This document shows, in pieces, positions 8,526-16,700 of a DNA stretch of 64,000 nt. The notes beneath the pieces are model-generated. The model was not told where the DNA came from. It ran no database searches and worked only from the letters and a program-made list of their open reading frames with translations. The stretch's first letter is position 1, and the number at the start of each line of letters is the position of its first letter. The stretch covers positions 310,001 through 374,000 of the forward strand of contig NZ_OBEI01000002.1 in assembly GCF_900215515.1 (NCBI RefSeq), given 5' to 3'. The position numbers and the translations under genes are program-made. Source of the stretch: Persephonella hydrogeniphila. Lineage in GTDB: Bacteria > Aquificota > Aquificia > Aquificales > Hydrogenothermaceae.

Positions 8526-9545
8526 TTAACTTTCTGGAACAGGTGTCAGAAGTTTACCTTCTTTGAGGAAAAGCTCGATATTTTCGACAGTTGTGTCAAG
8601 TATTCTCTCTGATGCGTCTTTTGTGTAGTAAGCCAGATGTGGCGACACAATTACGTTTTCTTGACTTAGCAGGTATTTTGCCTCAGCTGCTTTCTTCAAT
8701 TTCAATGTTGTGATGGCTGATTCTTTTAAAAGTGCTTCTTCAGCTGTTATTTCTGTTTCTATAGTGTCCAGACCTACTCCACCAGCAAGTCTCCCTTCCT
8801 TTAGAGCCTCAACGATAGCTTCTAATTCAACCACCTCCCCTCTTGATGTGTTTATCAGTATACTGTCGAGCTTCATCAGTTTTATATTGAATCTGTTTAT
8901 CAGAAAATGTGTTGCCCTGTTATATGGAAGATGGACTGTGACTATATCAGACTGTGAAAGAAGCTCTTCAAGGCCGATGTATTTTACCCCGTACTTCTGG
9001 ATAAGCTCTTCATTTTTTGATCTATCGTAGGCAAGTATTTTCATACCAAATCCGTGGGCAATCCGTGCCACATGGGAACCGATTCTTCCTGTACCGATAA
9101 TCCCGATAGTTTTTCCCATGATGTCTATTCCCATCATTCCTTCTCTGGTAAAGATGCCCCGTGTGATATTCTCAATCATAGGTTTAAACTTTCTTGCAAG
9201 TGCGAGGATTAATGCAAATGTGTATTCTGCGACAGTATTATTCCCATAACCGGGAATATAGGCAACTTTAATACCTTTTTCCCTTGCATATTTTACATCT
9301 ATATGGTCGTATCCTGAAGATCTTGTTATTATAAGTTTTAGCTCAGGCATTTTATCGATAACTTCCTTTGACAGTTTTGAGTATATAAAAACACTTACGA
9401 TATCTGCATCTTTTGCTTTGTCAACGGTGCTTTCGTCAAGGGCTTCCTTGAAAAATGCAAAATCTCCCTGAATTCCCTTTTCTCGAATTTTTCTTTCTAT
9501 GTGCAGTTTTTCCCAGTCTTCAACACCAAAAAAGTAAATTTTCAT
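8526..9545 (-). CDS. D-2-hydroxyacid dehydrogenase (D-lactate dehydrogenase-like)
   Basis: A 339-residue NAD-dependent D-2-hydroxyacid dehydrogenase. The Rossmann motif GTGRIGSHVARIA is at residues about 153-165. The catalytic set is present: Arg in NTSRGEVV, Glu in the later acidic segment, and His in VSPHLAYYT. The long helix signature NNTVAEYTFALILALARK resembles D-lactate dehydrogenases (LdhA type) more than SerA or glyoxylate reductases. The physiological substrate is not certain. Its promoter region contains TATAAT (9582-9577) inside a dyad. It ends 53 bases before fabG; a functional link is not obvious. Confidence 0.82.
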   Translation of the reverse strand: MKIYFFGVEDWEKLHIERKIREKGIQGDFAFFKEALDESTVDKAKDADIVSVFIYSKLSKEVIDKMPELKLIITRSSGYDHIDVKYAREKGIKVAYIPGYGNNTVAEYTFALILALARKFKPMIENITRGIFTREGMMGIDIMGKTIGIIGTGRIGSHVARIAHGFGMKILAYDRSKNEELIQKYGVKYIGLEELLSQSDIVTVHLPYNRATHFLINRFNIKLMKLDSILINTSRGEVVELEAIVEALKEGRLAGGVGLDTIETEITAEEALLKESAITTLKLKKAAEAKYLLSQENVIVSPHLAYYTKDASERILDTTVENIELFLKEGKLLTPVPES

Positions 9546-9571
9546 TATTAGACACCTCGTTGTTGATATTA

Positions 9572-9601
9572 CTGAAATTATAAAATAAAAAGCTATTTCA
9601 G
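9572..9601. promoter_or_regulatory. Dyad over the promoter of the D-2-hydroxyacid dehydrogenase gene
   Basis: Inverted repeat CTGAAAT-N16-ATTTCAG in the space between two divergent genes. On the minus strand a TATAAT (9582-9577) overlaps one arm. Possible operator for an unknown regulator; no match to a named motif. Confidence 0.3.
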
Positions 9602-9692
9602 AAAAAATTATAAATTTATCACTTTACTATCTTAGTTTTATATGTAGATTTAAGAATATAAATATTTTCTAATATTTCGGAGGAAAAATATT

Positions 9693-11216
9693 ATGAAAGT
9701 ATCAAATCTTTTAAAGAGTTCTTTGTTCTTTGCATTGAGTAGTTCCGTTTTATTTTTTTCCTGTGAAAACAACAGCGAAAGCAATGCTTATGGAGAAGGT
9801 GATTATCTTGCTTATTCTGGAAGCGTTTATCTTATTAGCCCCAAGGATCCCCAATCTCCAGTTCAGGTCTCTTCAGGGAATACCTCTTACGAATTTGCTA
9901 CTGTTTCGATAGAAAATTTTGAGCCTTCTACAAAAAATTACGCAGGTTTACATGTAAAAGATGCAGTATGGTTGGAAAATAGCGTTTATACGACGAGCCT
10001 GTCTGGGAAAGTTGATTTCAGGAAAAGGCAGATATCAAATCTGTCTAATGTCTGTAGTTTCGGTAATATTTACGGAGATATTGTGAAAACAAAAAAGTAC
10101 TATATGGTTGTAAAAACAAAAGGTTCTGATAACACCTGTGGTACATCTGATGATAAAAGTTTTCTGATAAATTCTGAGATGGTCAGCACAGATAACGCTA
10201 TTCCTCTGAATGGATGGGAGATACTTACTTATATAACAGGAGGTGTAAATGATCCGTATATATATGGTTTTTTGATGTACAACAAAAGCAGTAATTCTAT
10301 ACAAAGATGCAATACAGATTTAACTGGATGTGCCCAGCTTAAGACAGATGTTGTGAATGTTGAAGATATCGCAATTAATAATAATAATGGTGATATCTTT
10401 TTGTGTATAGAAACCTCAAGTGGCTCAACTATTTTTGAGTTCGATGGTGTTTCTCTTACTAATCGAAATGTTTCCTGTGATATGGGATGGGATTACGATT
10501 ACGACAACACTGCTATCTACTCATTACAGAATGATAGAAATCTGTATAAGTTTCCTTATAATGGCAGTGACTGGATGAAGATATACAATGGTGGTGATAT
10601 GGATTTAATATTCAACGTGGCAGATAACTATCTAATTCTGGATAATTTTACAAAAATTATAGGAGTTAATAAAAATGGAAATTCTTCATGGGATTTACAG
10701 ATTCCTGCAATAAATGGAGCTAACCAAGGTAAATCTATCTTTTCTATAGGAAATACCGTATATCTGACTTTAATTGAAAGGGATACAAATGGAAATATCG
10801 TTGATATAAGAGCATGTAAAGCATCAGAAGGTCAGTCTGTAAGCTGTGATAATAACAGCTACTGGCTTTTATTTACCGCCAGTGTTAATGGTAGCATAAG
10901 TCTGAAAGATAGATCTTTAACAGTTTATAAACTGCTAAAGGTAGAAAATGTTGATGTACAGGGAGGAAAATTAGGTGGAGTATTATACTCCCTGTATCCT
11001 GAAGACCCATCTTCCAAATTACAGATAGGTACTGTGCCTCAAAATTTCAAGTTATCATCCTGGGGAGGAGTAGGAAGGTATCTCCTTTTATCAGGGTACG
11101 ATATACAGAACAATCAGTATGATATATTTTTCTTAGATGTGGATAGAGGAAATTCGTTAAAACAGATAACCAACACACCAAATAAGAGTGAGGGTTCATT
11201 TCTGGTATATTTTTGA
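9693..11216 (+). CDS. Secreted lipoprotein of unknown function
   Basis: A 507-residue protein that I do not recognise. It has a lipoprotein signal peptide with the modified Cys in VLFFSCENN (residue about 27), followed by a Ser/Asn-rich linker. The rest is rich in beta-strand-like, Asn/Ser/Gly-containing segments and has about eight further Cys. The pattern LYSLYPEDPSSKLQI near residue 430 echoes VYLISPKDPQSPVQV near residue 48, which hints at internal repetition, perhaps a beta-propeller. GGAGG lies 9 bases before the ATG. It is a single gene with its own leader between two divergent or unrelated units. Confidence 0.75.
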   Translation: MKVSNLLKSSLFFALSSSVLFFSCENNSESNAYGEGDYLAYSGSVYLISPKDPQSPVQVSSGNTSYEFATVSIENFEPSTKNYAGLHVKDAVWLENSVYTTSLSGKVDFRKRQISNLSNVCSFGNIYGDIVKTKKYYMVVKTKGSDNTCGTSDDKSFLINSEMVSTDNAIPLNGWEILTYITGGVNDPYIYGFLMYNKSSNSIQRCNTDLTGCAQLKTDVVNVEDIAINNNNGDIFLCIETSSGSTIFEFDGVSLTNRNVSCDMGWDYDYDNTAIYSLQNDRNLYKFPYNGSDWMKIYNGGDMDLIFNVADNYLILDNFTKIIGVNKNGNSSWDLQIPAINGANQGKSIFSIGNTVYLTLIERDTNGNIVDIRACKASEGQSVSCDNNSYWLLFTASVNGSISLKDRSLTVYKLLKVENVDVQGGKLGGVLYSLYPEDPSSKLQIGTVPQNFKLSSWGGVGRYLLLSGYDIQNNQYDIFFLDVDRGNSLKQITNTPNKSEGSFLVYF

Positions 11217-11312
11217 GGGGCATAAAGCTTTAAGTTTTGTAGTACTTACATTGGAATCTCCTTTTATGGTATTATTTCAGTAAATCAATTCAAAAAATCA
11301 GGAGGTTTTCTG

Positions 11313-11813
11313 TTGAAAATAGAAGGAAAGGTATGGAAGTTTGGTGATGATATCAATACAGATGAGATAATCCCTGCAAGATACCTTGTTACAACTGATC
11401 CAGAGGAACTTGCAAAACATGTAATGGAGGATGCAGATCCTGAGTTTCCAAATAAAGTCCAGCCAGGAGACATAATTGTTGCAGGGAAAAATTTCGGTTG
11501 TGGTTCTTCAAGAGAACATGCTCCCCTTGCATTAAAAGGAGCTAAAATAGGAGCTATTATAGCCGAGTCATTTGCAAGAATATTTTACAGAAATGCTATA
11601 AATCTTGGTCTTCCTATTATAGAGTCTCCAGAGGCAGCAAAAGATGCTGAAGAAGGGGATATTATAGAGATAGATTTTGATGAAGGAAAGATAATAAATA
11701 GGACAAAAGGAAAAGAGTACTCTTTCAAGCCACTACCAGAGAGTTTGAAAAAAGTGTTTGAAGCTGGGGGACTTATGGAATATGCAAAAGATAAACTCTC
11801 AGGAGCTAAGTAA
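11313..11813 (+). CDS. leuD: 3-isopropylmalate dehydratase small subunit
   Basis: A 166-residue swivel-domain subunit of the LeuC-LeuD isomerase in leucine synthesis, of the short archaeal/thermophile type. Diagnostic motifs are [13 protein letters not shown] near the start and [12 protein letters not shown] (about 56-67). TTG start at 11313, with AGGAGG 7 bases upstream. LeuC is not in the window. The small subunit of homoaconitase has the same fold, so leucine synthesis is the likely but not the only role. It abuts the USP gene (stop and next ATG overlap by 1 base). Confidence 0.9.
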   Translation: MKIEGKVWKFGDDINTDEIIPARYLVTTDPEELAKHVMEDADPEFPNKVQPGDIIVAGKNFGCGSSREHAPLALKGAKIGAIIAESFARIFYRNAINLGLPIIESPEAAKDAEEGDIIEIDFDEGKIINRTKGKEYSFKPLPESLKKVFEAGGLMEYAKDKLSGAK

Positions 11814-12700
11814 TGCACTTTGAAAAAATACTGGTAGGTGTTGATTTTAGCGATATATCTCAGCAAGTAATTAAATCTGCAGTTTTCCTTGCAAAGATAT
11901 TTAACAGCGAGATAAAGCTTGTTCATGTGGTTGAAAACACTATCTTTCCTGCAGCTTTTGATGACTTAGAGCCGTTTGTTGATCCTGAAGAGTTTAAAAA
12001 GATAGTTCAGACTGTTGAGGAGATAGCAGAGAAATCCTCTGAAGAGTTGGAGAAAATAGCAAAGGATATCTCTGGAAAAGAGGGAATAAAAGTAGGTTTT
12101 GCTGTTCACACAGGAGACATAGCTGAAGAGATTTTAGAGATATCAGAGCAGGGTAATTTTGATCTTATAGTTATAGGAGCACATAAAAAAGCCCTTGTGG
12201 AAAGTTTACTTTTAGGTAATGAGGCTGAAAAGATTGTTAATAAAGCAAGAACTTCTGTTTTAGTTGTAAAGGGAAAACCGGTAGAAAATCCTCAAAAAAT
12301 ACTGTGTGGTTATGATTTTCTTCCAAATTCTATAGAGGCTCTGGAAACTGCGAAAGAGATAGCTAAGAAAACAGGAGCAGAAATAGATATAGTCCATGCA
12401 GACACAGAGGAAGGTTTTGCCCATTTTAGCCATATATACGAAACAGTGTTCCAGAAAAAAGTAAATATGCTTAAAGAGCTTGTTAATAAACTTGAGAAAG
12501 AAGGAATTAAAGCTGATTTTGAGATAATAAAAATGGAGCCTTCAAAGGCTATATTAGAAGCTGTTAAAGATTTTGGATCTGAGCTTATTGTTGTAGGAAA
12601 AAGGCAGAGAAAAGATATAAAAAGATTCTTCCTTGGGACAATAGCTATGAAAGTAGTTAAAAATGCATCTGTTCCTGTTCTTATAGTGAGAAGAAGGTAA
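11813..12700 (+). CDS. Tandem universal stress protein
   Basis: A 295-residue protein with two UspA domains (about 1-142 and 155-295). Each starts with a strand and a DFS- or DFL-type turn (VGVDFSDIS, CGYDFLPNS). The ATP-loop pattern G-x2-G-x9-G-(S/T/N) is partly kept: VIGAHKKALVESLLLGN in domain 1 and VVGKRQRKDIKRFFLGT in domain 2. Both loops lack the second glycine, so nucleotide binding is uncertain. It begins at the leuD stop codon, so the two are co-transcribed, probably without shared function. Confidence 0.88.
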   Translation: MHFEKILVGVDFSDISQQVIKSAVFLAKIFNSEIKLVHVVENTIFPAAFDDLEPFVDPEEFKKIVQTVEEIAEKSSEELEKIAKDISGKEGIKVGFAVHTGDIAEEILEISEQGNFDLIVIGAHKKALVESLLLGNEAEKIVNKARTSVLVVKGKPVENPQKILCGYDFLPNSIEALETAKEIAKKTGAEIDIVHADTEEGFAHFSHIYETVFQKKVNMLKELVNKLEKEGIKADFEIIKMEPSKAILEAVKDFGSELIVVGKRQRKDIKRFFLGTIAMKVVKNASVPVLIVRRR

Positions 12701-12704
12701 GAAA

Positions 12705-14387
12705 ATGATAAAAAAAATACTTTTTATAGTTTTAGTATCTGCATTTTACTCCTGTATTCCTGTAAAAGGAAAAGAGAAAGCAGACAATCTGTACTTTTAT
12801 TATGCCGCATGTAAATACTCTGCAAAAACGGGAGAGTTTGATACAGCTCTGTACTACTGCAAAAAGGCAATACAGGTAAAACCAGATCTTCCTGAGCTTT
12901 ACAGAGATGCTATAAGACTTGCTTTGCATGGTGGAAATAAAAAAGAAGCAGAAAAACTCTTAGAGGAATACGTACAGAGATTTAAAGATAACCCTGATGT
13001 TTATGCCTACGCAGCCTCTGTTTATTCTGGCTTAAAAAAATATAAAAAGGCTGAGAATTTACTGAAGGAAGGTATTAAAAAATTTCCTAAAAATGAGAAA
13101 ATTCTTTCACAGCTAATTGATACATATCTGAAAGAGAGTAAGGTAGAAAAGGCAGAAAAAGCTTTAAAAGAGTTATTAAAACTGAGACCGGATGATCCCC
13201 GTATATACTATGTTCTTGCAAGGGTTTATCTTTTTAAAGGAGAGAAAGAAAAGGCGGTTGAATATCTTGAAAAGGTTATAAATATAGATCCCCTTTATGA
13301 ACCTGCCTTTACACTTTTAGGAACTATATATTCACAGGACAGAAAGTGGAAAAAAGCAGAGCAGGTTTATAAAAAAGTCCTGCAAAAAGATCCAGATAAT
13401 ATAGAAGCCCTGAATAGACTGTTTCAGATATATGTACAGACAGATCAGGATGAGAAGGCAGAAAAGATAATAAACAAGATTGTGCAGTTAGAACCGGAGA
13501 ACAAAGATGCTCTCCTGAAAAAATTTCTCCTTTATCTGAAGGAAAATAAAGCAAAAGAGATAGTTGAAGAACTTGAGAAACTTTACTCAAAAAACCCTAA
13601 CAATCTTGCTGTTGCTATGATTTTAGGAATGGCTTATGAAAGTCTCGGAAAGTATAAACTTGCTGAGGAGTTATACCTTAAGGTACTACAGGCTGATCCA
13701 AATAATATGGATGTTTTAGAGAGACTTGCTGAAGTGTATGTAAGGATGAAAAAGTACGATATGGCTATAGATGTTCTCAACAAAATGTTTAAGATAAACC
13801 CTAAAGATCATAAACTCTTGATTATGATAGCCCAGCTTGAAGATGAGAGAGGAAATACATATAAAGCCCTTGAGATAATAAAAAAAGCAGAGAAGATAAA
13901 TCCTGAAGATCCAGTTGTGTACTTTTTTGAAGGTGTTTTTTACGATAGATTAAATGACTGGCCTCAGGCGGAAAAAGCACTATTGAAAGCCTTAGAGCTC
14001 AGACCAAGATTTCCAGATGCCCTGAACTATCTTGGTTATTCTTATATAAACAGGGGGATAGCCATAGACAAAGGAATAGAGCTGGTTAAGAAAGCTTTAG
14101 AATATGCCCCTGATAATCCTGCCTATATTGACAGTCTTGCCTGGGGTTATTTCAAGAAAGGGGAGTATAAAAAGGCTTTAGAAGCAATCAAAGAGGCTTA
14201 CAGAAAACTTCCTGATGATCCTGTAATAACAGAACATTATGCAGAAATTTTAGAGGCTTTAGGGAGAAAAGAAGAAGCTCTAAAGTACTATAAAAAGGCA
14301 TTGTCTTTAATAGAACAAAAGGGAGAAGAGGGAGAACCGGGGTTAAAAGATAAAATCCTGAAAAAGATCAAAAAGTTAGAAAAATGA
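12705..14387 (+). CDS. TPR-repeat lipoprotein
   Basis: A 560-residue protein with a signal peptide and a lipobox-like FYSC (Cys17), so probably anchored in the outer or inner membrane facing the periplasm. From about residue 30 to 540 it consists of roughly 14 tetratricopeptide repeats with the usual alternation of Ala/Gly, Tyr and Pro (for example PDDPRIYYVLARVYLFKGE). It overlaps the following lipoprotein gene by 4 bases. A TPR gene directly before lolB is a known arrangement in pseudomonads and relatives, and supports the LolB-like call for the next gene. Confidence 0.87.
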   Translation: MIKKILFIVLVSAFYSCIPVKGKEKADNLYFYYAACKYSAKTGEFDTALYYCKKAIQVKPDLPELYRDAIRLALHGGNKKEAEKLLEEYVQRFKDNPDVYAYAASVYSGLKKYKKAENLLKEGIKKFPKNEKILSQLIDTYLKESKVEKAEKALKELLKLRPDDPRIYYVLARVYLFKGEKEKAVEYLEKVINIDPLYEPAFTLLGTIYSQDRKWKKAEQVYKKVLQKDPDNIEALNRLFQIYVQTDQDEKAEKIINKIVQLEPENKDALLKKFLLYLKENKAKEIVEELEKLYSKNPNNLAVAMILGMAYESLGKYKLAEELYLKVLQADPNNMDVLERLAEVYVRMKKYDMAIDVLNKMFKINPKDHKLLIMIAQLEDERGNTYKALEIIKKAEKINPEDPVVYFFEGVFYDRLNDWPQAEKALLKALELRPRFPDALNYLGYSYINRGIAIDKGIELVKKALEYAPDNPAYIDSLAWGYFKKGEYKKALEAIKEAYRKLPDDPVITEHYAEILEALGRKEEALKYYKKALSLIEQKGEEGEPGLKDKILKKIKKLEK

Positions 14388-14983
14388 GGAACTTTTTTTT
14401 AATACTTTTAGTTGCTATTTTTGTATTTTCCTGTGTCCCTTTAAAGAAAGAAGAAGGATGTAGATTAGAGTTTGAGAGGATAAAGACAGTTTCTAAACAG
14501 CATAAAGATTACTTCATCAGAGGAAATCTTTTTGTCCACGGAGCTTATCTCGTTTTTTACGGAGATATTGGTAGAAGGACATTTATCACTTTGAGATCCC
14601 CTTTCGGGAGAAAATTATTTTCTGTTTATTACTCTGGGGAGAAAATCTGCGTTAGACTACCTGGAGAACCGGAAAAATGTGGAAAGGATCTTGATATATA
14701 CTGGGATTATATAGGAGTAAAAGTACCGTTTAGTATAAGAAATCTTCTCACAGGAAAGATAAATATATCAGACCATGCAGATTACACGTGCAAAAACGGA
14801 GATGTTTACATAGAACAGGACGGTCTGGTTCTTGTCTATAGAGGTTTAAAAATTAAAAAGCTAAAATATAGAGATTTTACAGTTTCTTACTTTTATGAAG
14901 ATAAAGAGTTGAAAAAGGTTGTGGTTAAAAAAGAAGGAAAGGAGATTTTCAGGATTTATATAAGAGAGCTTAGAGAGACATGA
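14384..14983 (+). CDS. Lipoprotein, probable LolB-like outer-membrane lipoprotein receptor
   Basis: A 199-residue lipoprotein (signal peptide ending VFSC, Cys17). The mature part shows the beta-rich pattern of the LolA/LolB fold: YFIRGNLFV, then a strand with ITLRSPFG (like the TxxGPLG segment of LolB), KICVRLPG, then DYIGVKVPFSIRNLLTG (like LGxxxPxxxLxxWLxG). Length matches LolB (about 205). It follows a TPR lipoprotein in the order seen around lolB in Pseudomonas. LolB accepts lipoproteins from LolA and inserts them in the outer membrane. The call is inferred from pattern and order, not from a database hit; a DUF4292-type protein is the alternative. Confidence 0.55.
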   Translation: MRNFFLILLVAIFVFSCVPLKKEEGCRLEFERIKTVSKQHKDYFIRGNLFVHGAYLVFYGDIGRRTFITLRSPFGRKLFSVYYSGEKICVRLPGEPEKCGKDLDIYWDYIGVKVPFSIRNLLTGKINISDHADYTCKNGDVYIEQDGLVLVYRGLKIKKLKYRDFTVSYFYEDKELKKVVVKKEGKEIFRIYIRELRET

Positions 14984-15618
14984 AGGAGTACATAATAAAA
15001 ATTTGTGGATTAACAGATAAAGAGCAGGCTGTTTCAATAGGAAAGATGGGAGCCACCCATATTGGTATGATTTATTTTGAAAAGAGTCCAAGACACATAG
15101 ATATAAAAAAAATAGCCGAAATATCAAAAGCTATTAGAGGATTGGCAAAATCTGTTGCTGTTGTTGTAAATCCAGAAAAGGAAACAGTGGAAAATATACT
15201 CCAGATTGTTGATATAGTTCAGTTCCACGGGGATGAAAGTATAGAATTTGTTTCTCTATTTCCAAAAGAAAGAGTGATAAAGGCTTTTAGAGTAAAAGGA
15301 GAGCAGGATATACAGAAGATGAAACCTTTCATGGAAGAAGGATATACTGTATTAATTGATGCATATTCAGAAAAATCTTACGGTGGGACGGGGAAACAGA
15401 TAAACCCTAAACTTGCAAAGAAGATATCAGATATTTATCCGAAAACAGTTTTATCAGGTGGATTGTCCCCTGATAATATAAAAGAATTACTTGAGTATGT
15501 AAAACCCTATGGTGTTGATGCATCTTCTAAGCTTGAGATTAAACCGGGTGTTAAAGATTTGAACAGGGTTAAAAAATTTATAAAAATGGCGAGAGAGTTT
15601 TATGAGTCAGATAATTAA
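14980..15618 (+). CDS. trpF: Phosphoribosylanthranilate isomerase
   Basis: A 212-residue TIM-barrel enzyme of tryptophan synthesis that converts phosphoribosylanthranilate to the carboxyphenylamino-deoxyribulose phosphate. The catalytic Cys is in IKICGLT (about residues 6-12) and the catalytic Asp in VLIDAYS (near 126). The phosphate-binding end LSGGLSPDNI and VDASSKLE are conserved. It overlaps the preceding lipoprotein gene by 4 bases and the next gene by 17. No other trp gene is near. Confidence 0.95.
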   Translation: MKEYIIKICGLTDKEQAVSIGKMGATHIGMIYFEKSPRHIDIKKIAEISKAIRGLAKSVAVVVNPEKETVENILQIVDIVQFHGDESIEFVSLFPKERVIKAFRVKGEQDIQKMKPFMEEGYTVLIDAYSEKSYGGTGKQINPKLAKKISDIYPKTVLSGGLSPDNIKELLEYVKPYGVDASSKLEIKPGVKDLNRVKKFIKMAREFYESDN

Positions 15619-16177
15619 ACAGTTAAAACCTGTTTTTGAAGAACTGTTTTCTCCGGTGGTGTCTTTTTTAAATAAAATAGGAATTACTCCAAATTTTCTC
15701 ACATTTTCAGGGATAATTTTTGTTCTTGCATCCAGTTATTTTATATACACAGGAGAATTTTTAACAGGAGGAATACTTCTTTTAATCGGGAATCTGTGCG
15801 ATGCACTTGACGGTACTCTGGCAAGAAAATTTAACAAAGAATCAAAATTTGGAGCTTTCCTTGATTCTGTGATAGATAGATTTTCTGATTTCCTCCCTGT
15901 GATTGCTATTGGTCTCTATTTAAAAGAAGATGACACTGTTCTTCTGCTATCTATTTTTGCTGTTTTATTTTCTTTTATGGTCAGCTATACACGGGCAAGA
16001 GCAGAAGGACTCGGTATAGATTGCAAAGTAGGTATAATGGAAAGGGCAGAAAGGTCTGTTGTTTTAATATTATCCCTTATATTTGATTTTATAGTAGCAG
16101 GGCTGTTAATAATAGCAATAGGAGCTCTTATAACAACCCTGCAGAGAATTGTGTGTGTTTACAAAAAATCAGATTAA
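15602..16177 (+). CDS. CDP-alcohol phosphatidyltransferase (PgsA-like)
   Basis: A 191-residue integral membrane phospholipid synthase. The full family motif D-x2-DG-x2-AR-x8-G-x3-D-x3-D is present from DALDGTLARK to FLDSVIDR (about residues 62-84). The later segment SYTRARAEGLGIDC with MERAER resembles glycerol-phosphate or inositol-phosphate type members. Phosphatidylglycerophosphate synthase is the likeliest role, but related inositol-phosphate enzymes share these motifs. It overlaps trpF by 17 bases and ends 2 bases from the convergent infC stop. Confidence 0.8.
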   Translation: MSQIIKQLKPVFEELFSPVVSFLNKIGITPNFLTFSGIIFVLASSYFIYTGEFLTGGILLLIGNLCDALDGTLARKFNKESKFGAFLDSVIDRFSDFLPVIAIGLYLKEDDTVLLLSIFAVLFSFMVSYTRARAEGLGIDCKVGIMERAERSVVLILSLIFDFIVAGLLIIAIGALITTLQRIVCVYKKSD

Positions 16178-16179
16178 AC

Positions 16180-16698
16180 CTATTTTTGACCTTTTGGAAC
16201 AAGGGTAAATAGCATATTTCTTCCTTCTTTCTTTGGAGGTTTTTCAACTTTTGCTATATCAGAGAGATCTTCGATTATCCTCTGGGCAAGTTTTTCTCCT
16301 AACTCCGGGTGTACATTTTCTCTTCCTCTAAACCATATCCAGACTTTTACCTTGTCACCTTCTTCTATAAATTCTCTTATATGCCTCACTTTTGTCTGGT
16401 AATCGTGGTCTTCAATCTTAATCCGGAATTTTATCTCTTTTACATTTTGCATTTTGGCTTTCTGCTTTTTCTTGGCTTCTTTCTCTTTTTTCTTCTGCTC
16501 GAATTTGTACTTTCCGTAGTCCATTATTTTACATACAGGAGGGTTCGCATTTGGTGAGACTTCTACAAGATCAAGATTTTTTTCCTCTGCTATTCTTAAG
16601 GCTTCCTCAACAGGAACGACGCCAAGATTTTGCCCCTTCTCATCAATAAGTCTTACTTCTTTTGCTCTAATCTGTCTGTTAACTCTTAACTCCTGAAT
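16180..16698 (-). CDS. infC: Translation initiation factor IF-3 (probable AUU start)
   Basis: IF-3 of 172 residues; it binds the 30S subunit and discriminates against wrong start codons. The first in-frame ATG (16524) would give only MDYGKYKF onward, losing the N-terminal domain. Reading further upstream stays open and gives the conserved N-domain: LRVNRQIRAKEVRLIDEKG, then ALRIAEEKNLDLVEVSP and NPPVCKIMDYGKYKFEQ. The only plausible start is ATT at 16698, 9 bases after GGAGGT, which lies in the last codons of nadB. AUU is the known self-regulating start of infC in E. coli. A Lys-rich linker and the C-terminal 30S-binding domain follow. Usual neighbours rpmI and rplT are absent. Confidence 0.93.
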   Translation of the reverse strand: MQELRVNRQIRAKEVRLIDEKGQNLGVVPVEEALRIAEEKNLDLVEVSPNANPPVCKIMDYGKYKFEQKKKEKEAKKKQKAKMQNVKEIKFRIKIEDHDYQTKVRHIREFIEEGDKVKVWIWFRGRENVHPELGEKLAQRIIEDLSDIAKVEKPPKKEGRNMLFTLVPKGQK

Positions 16699-16700
16699 GA

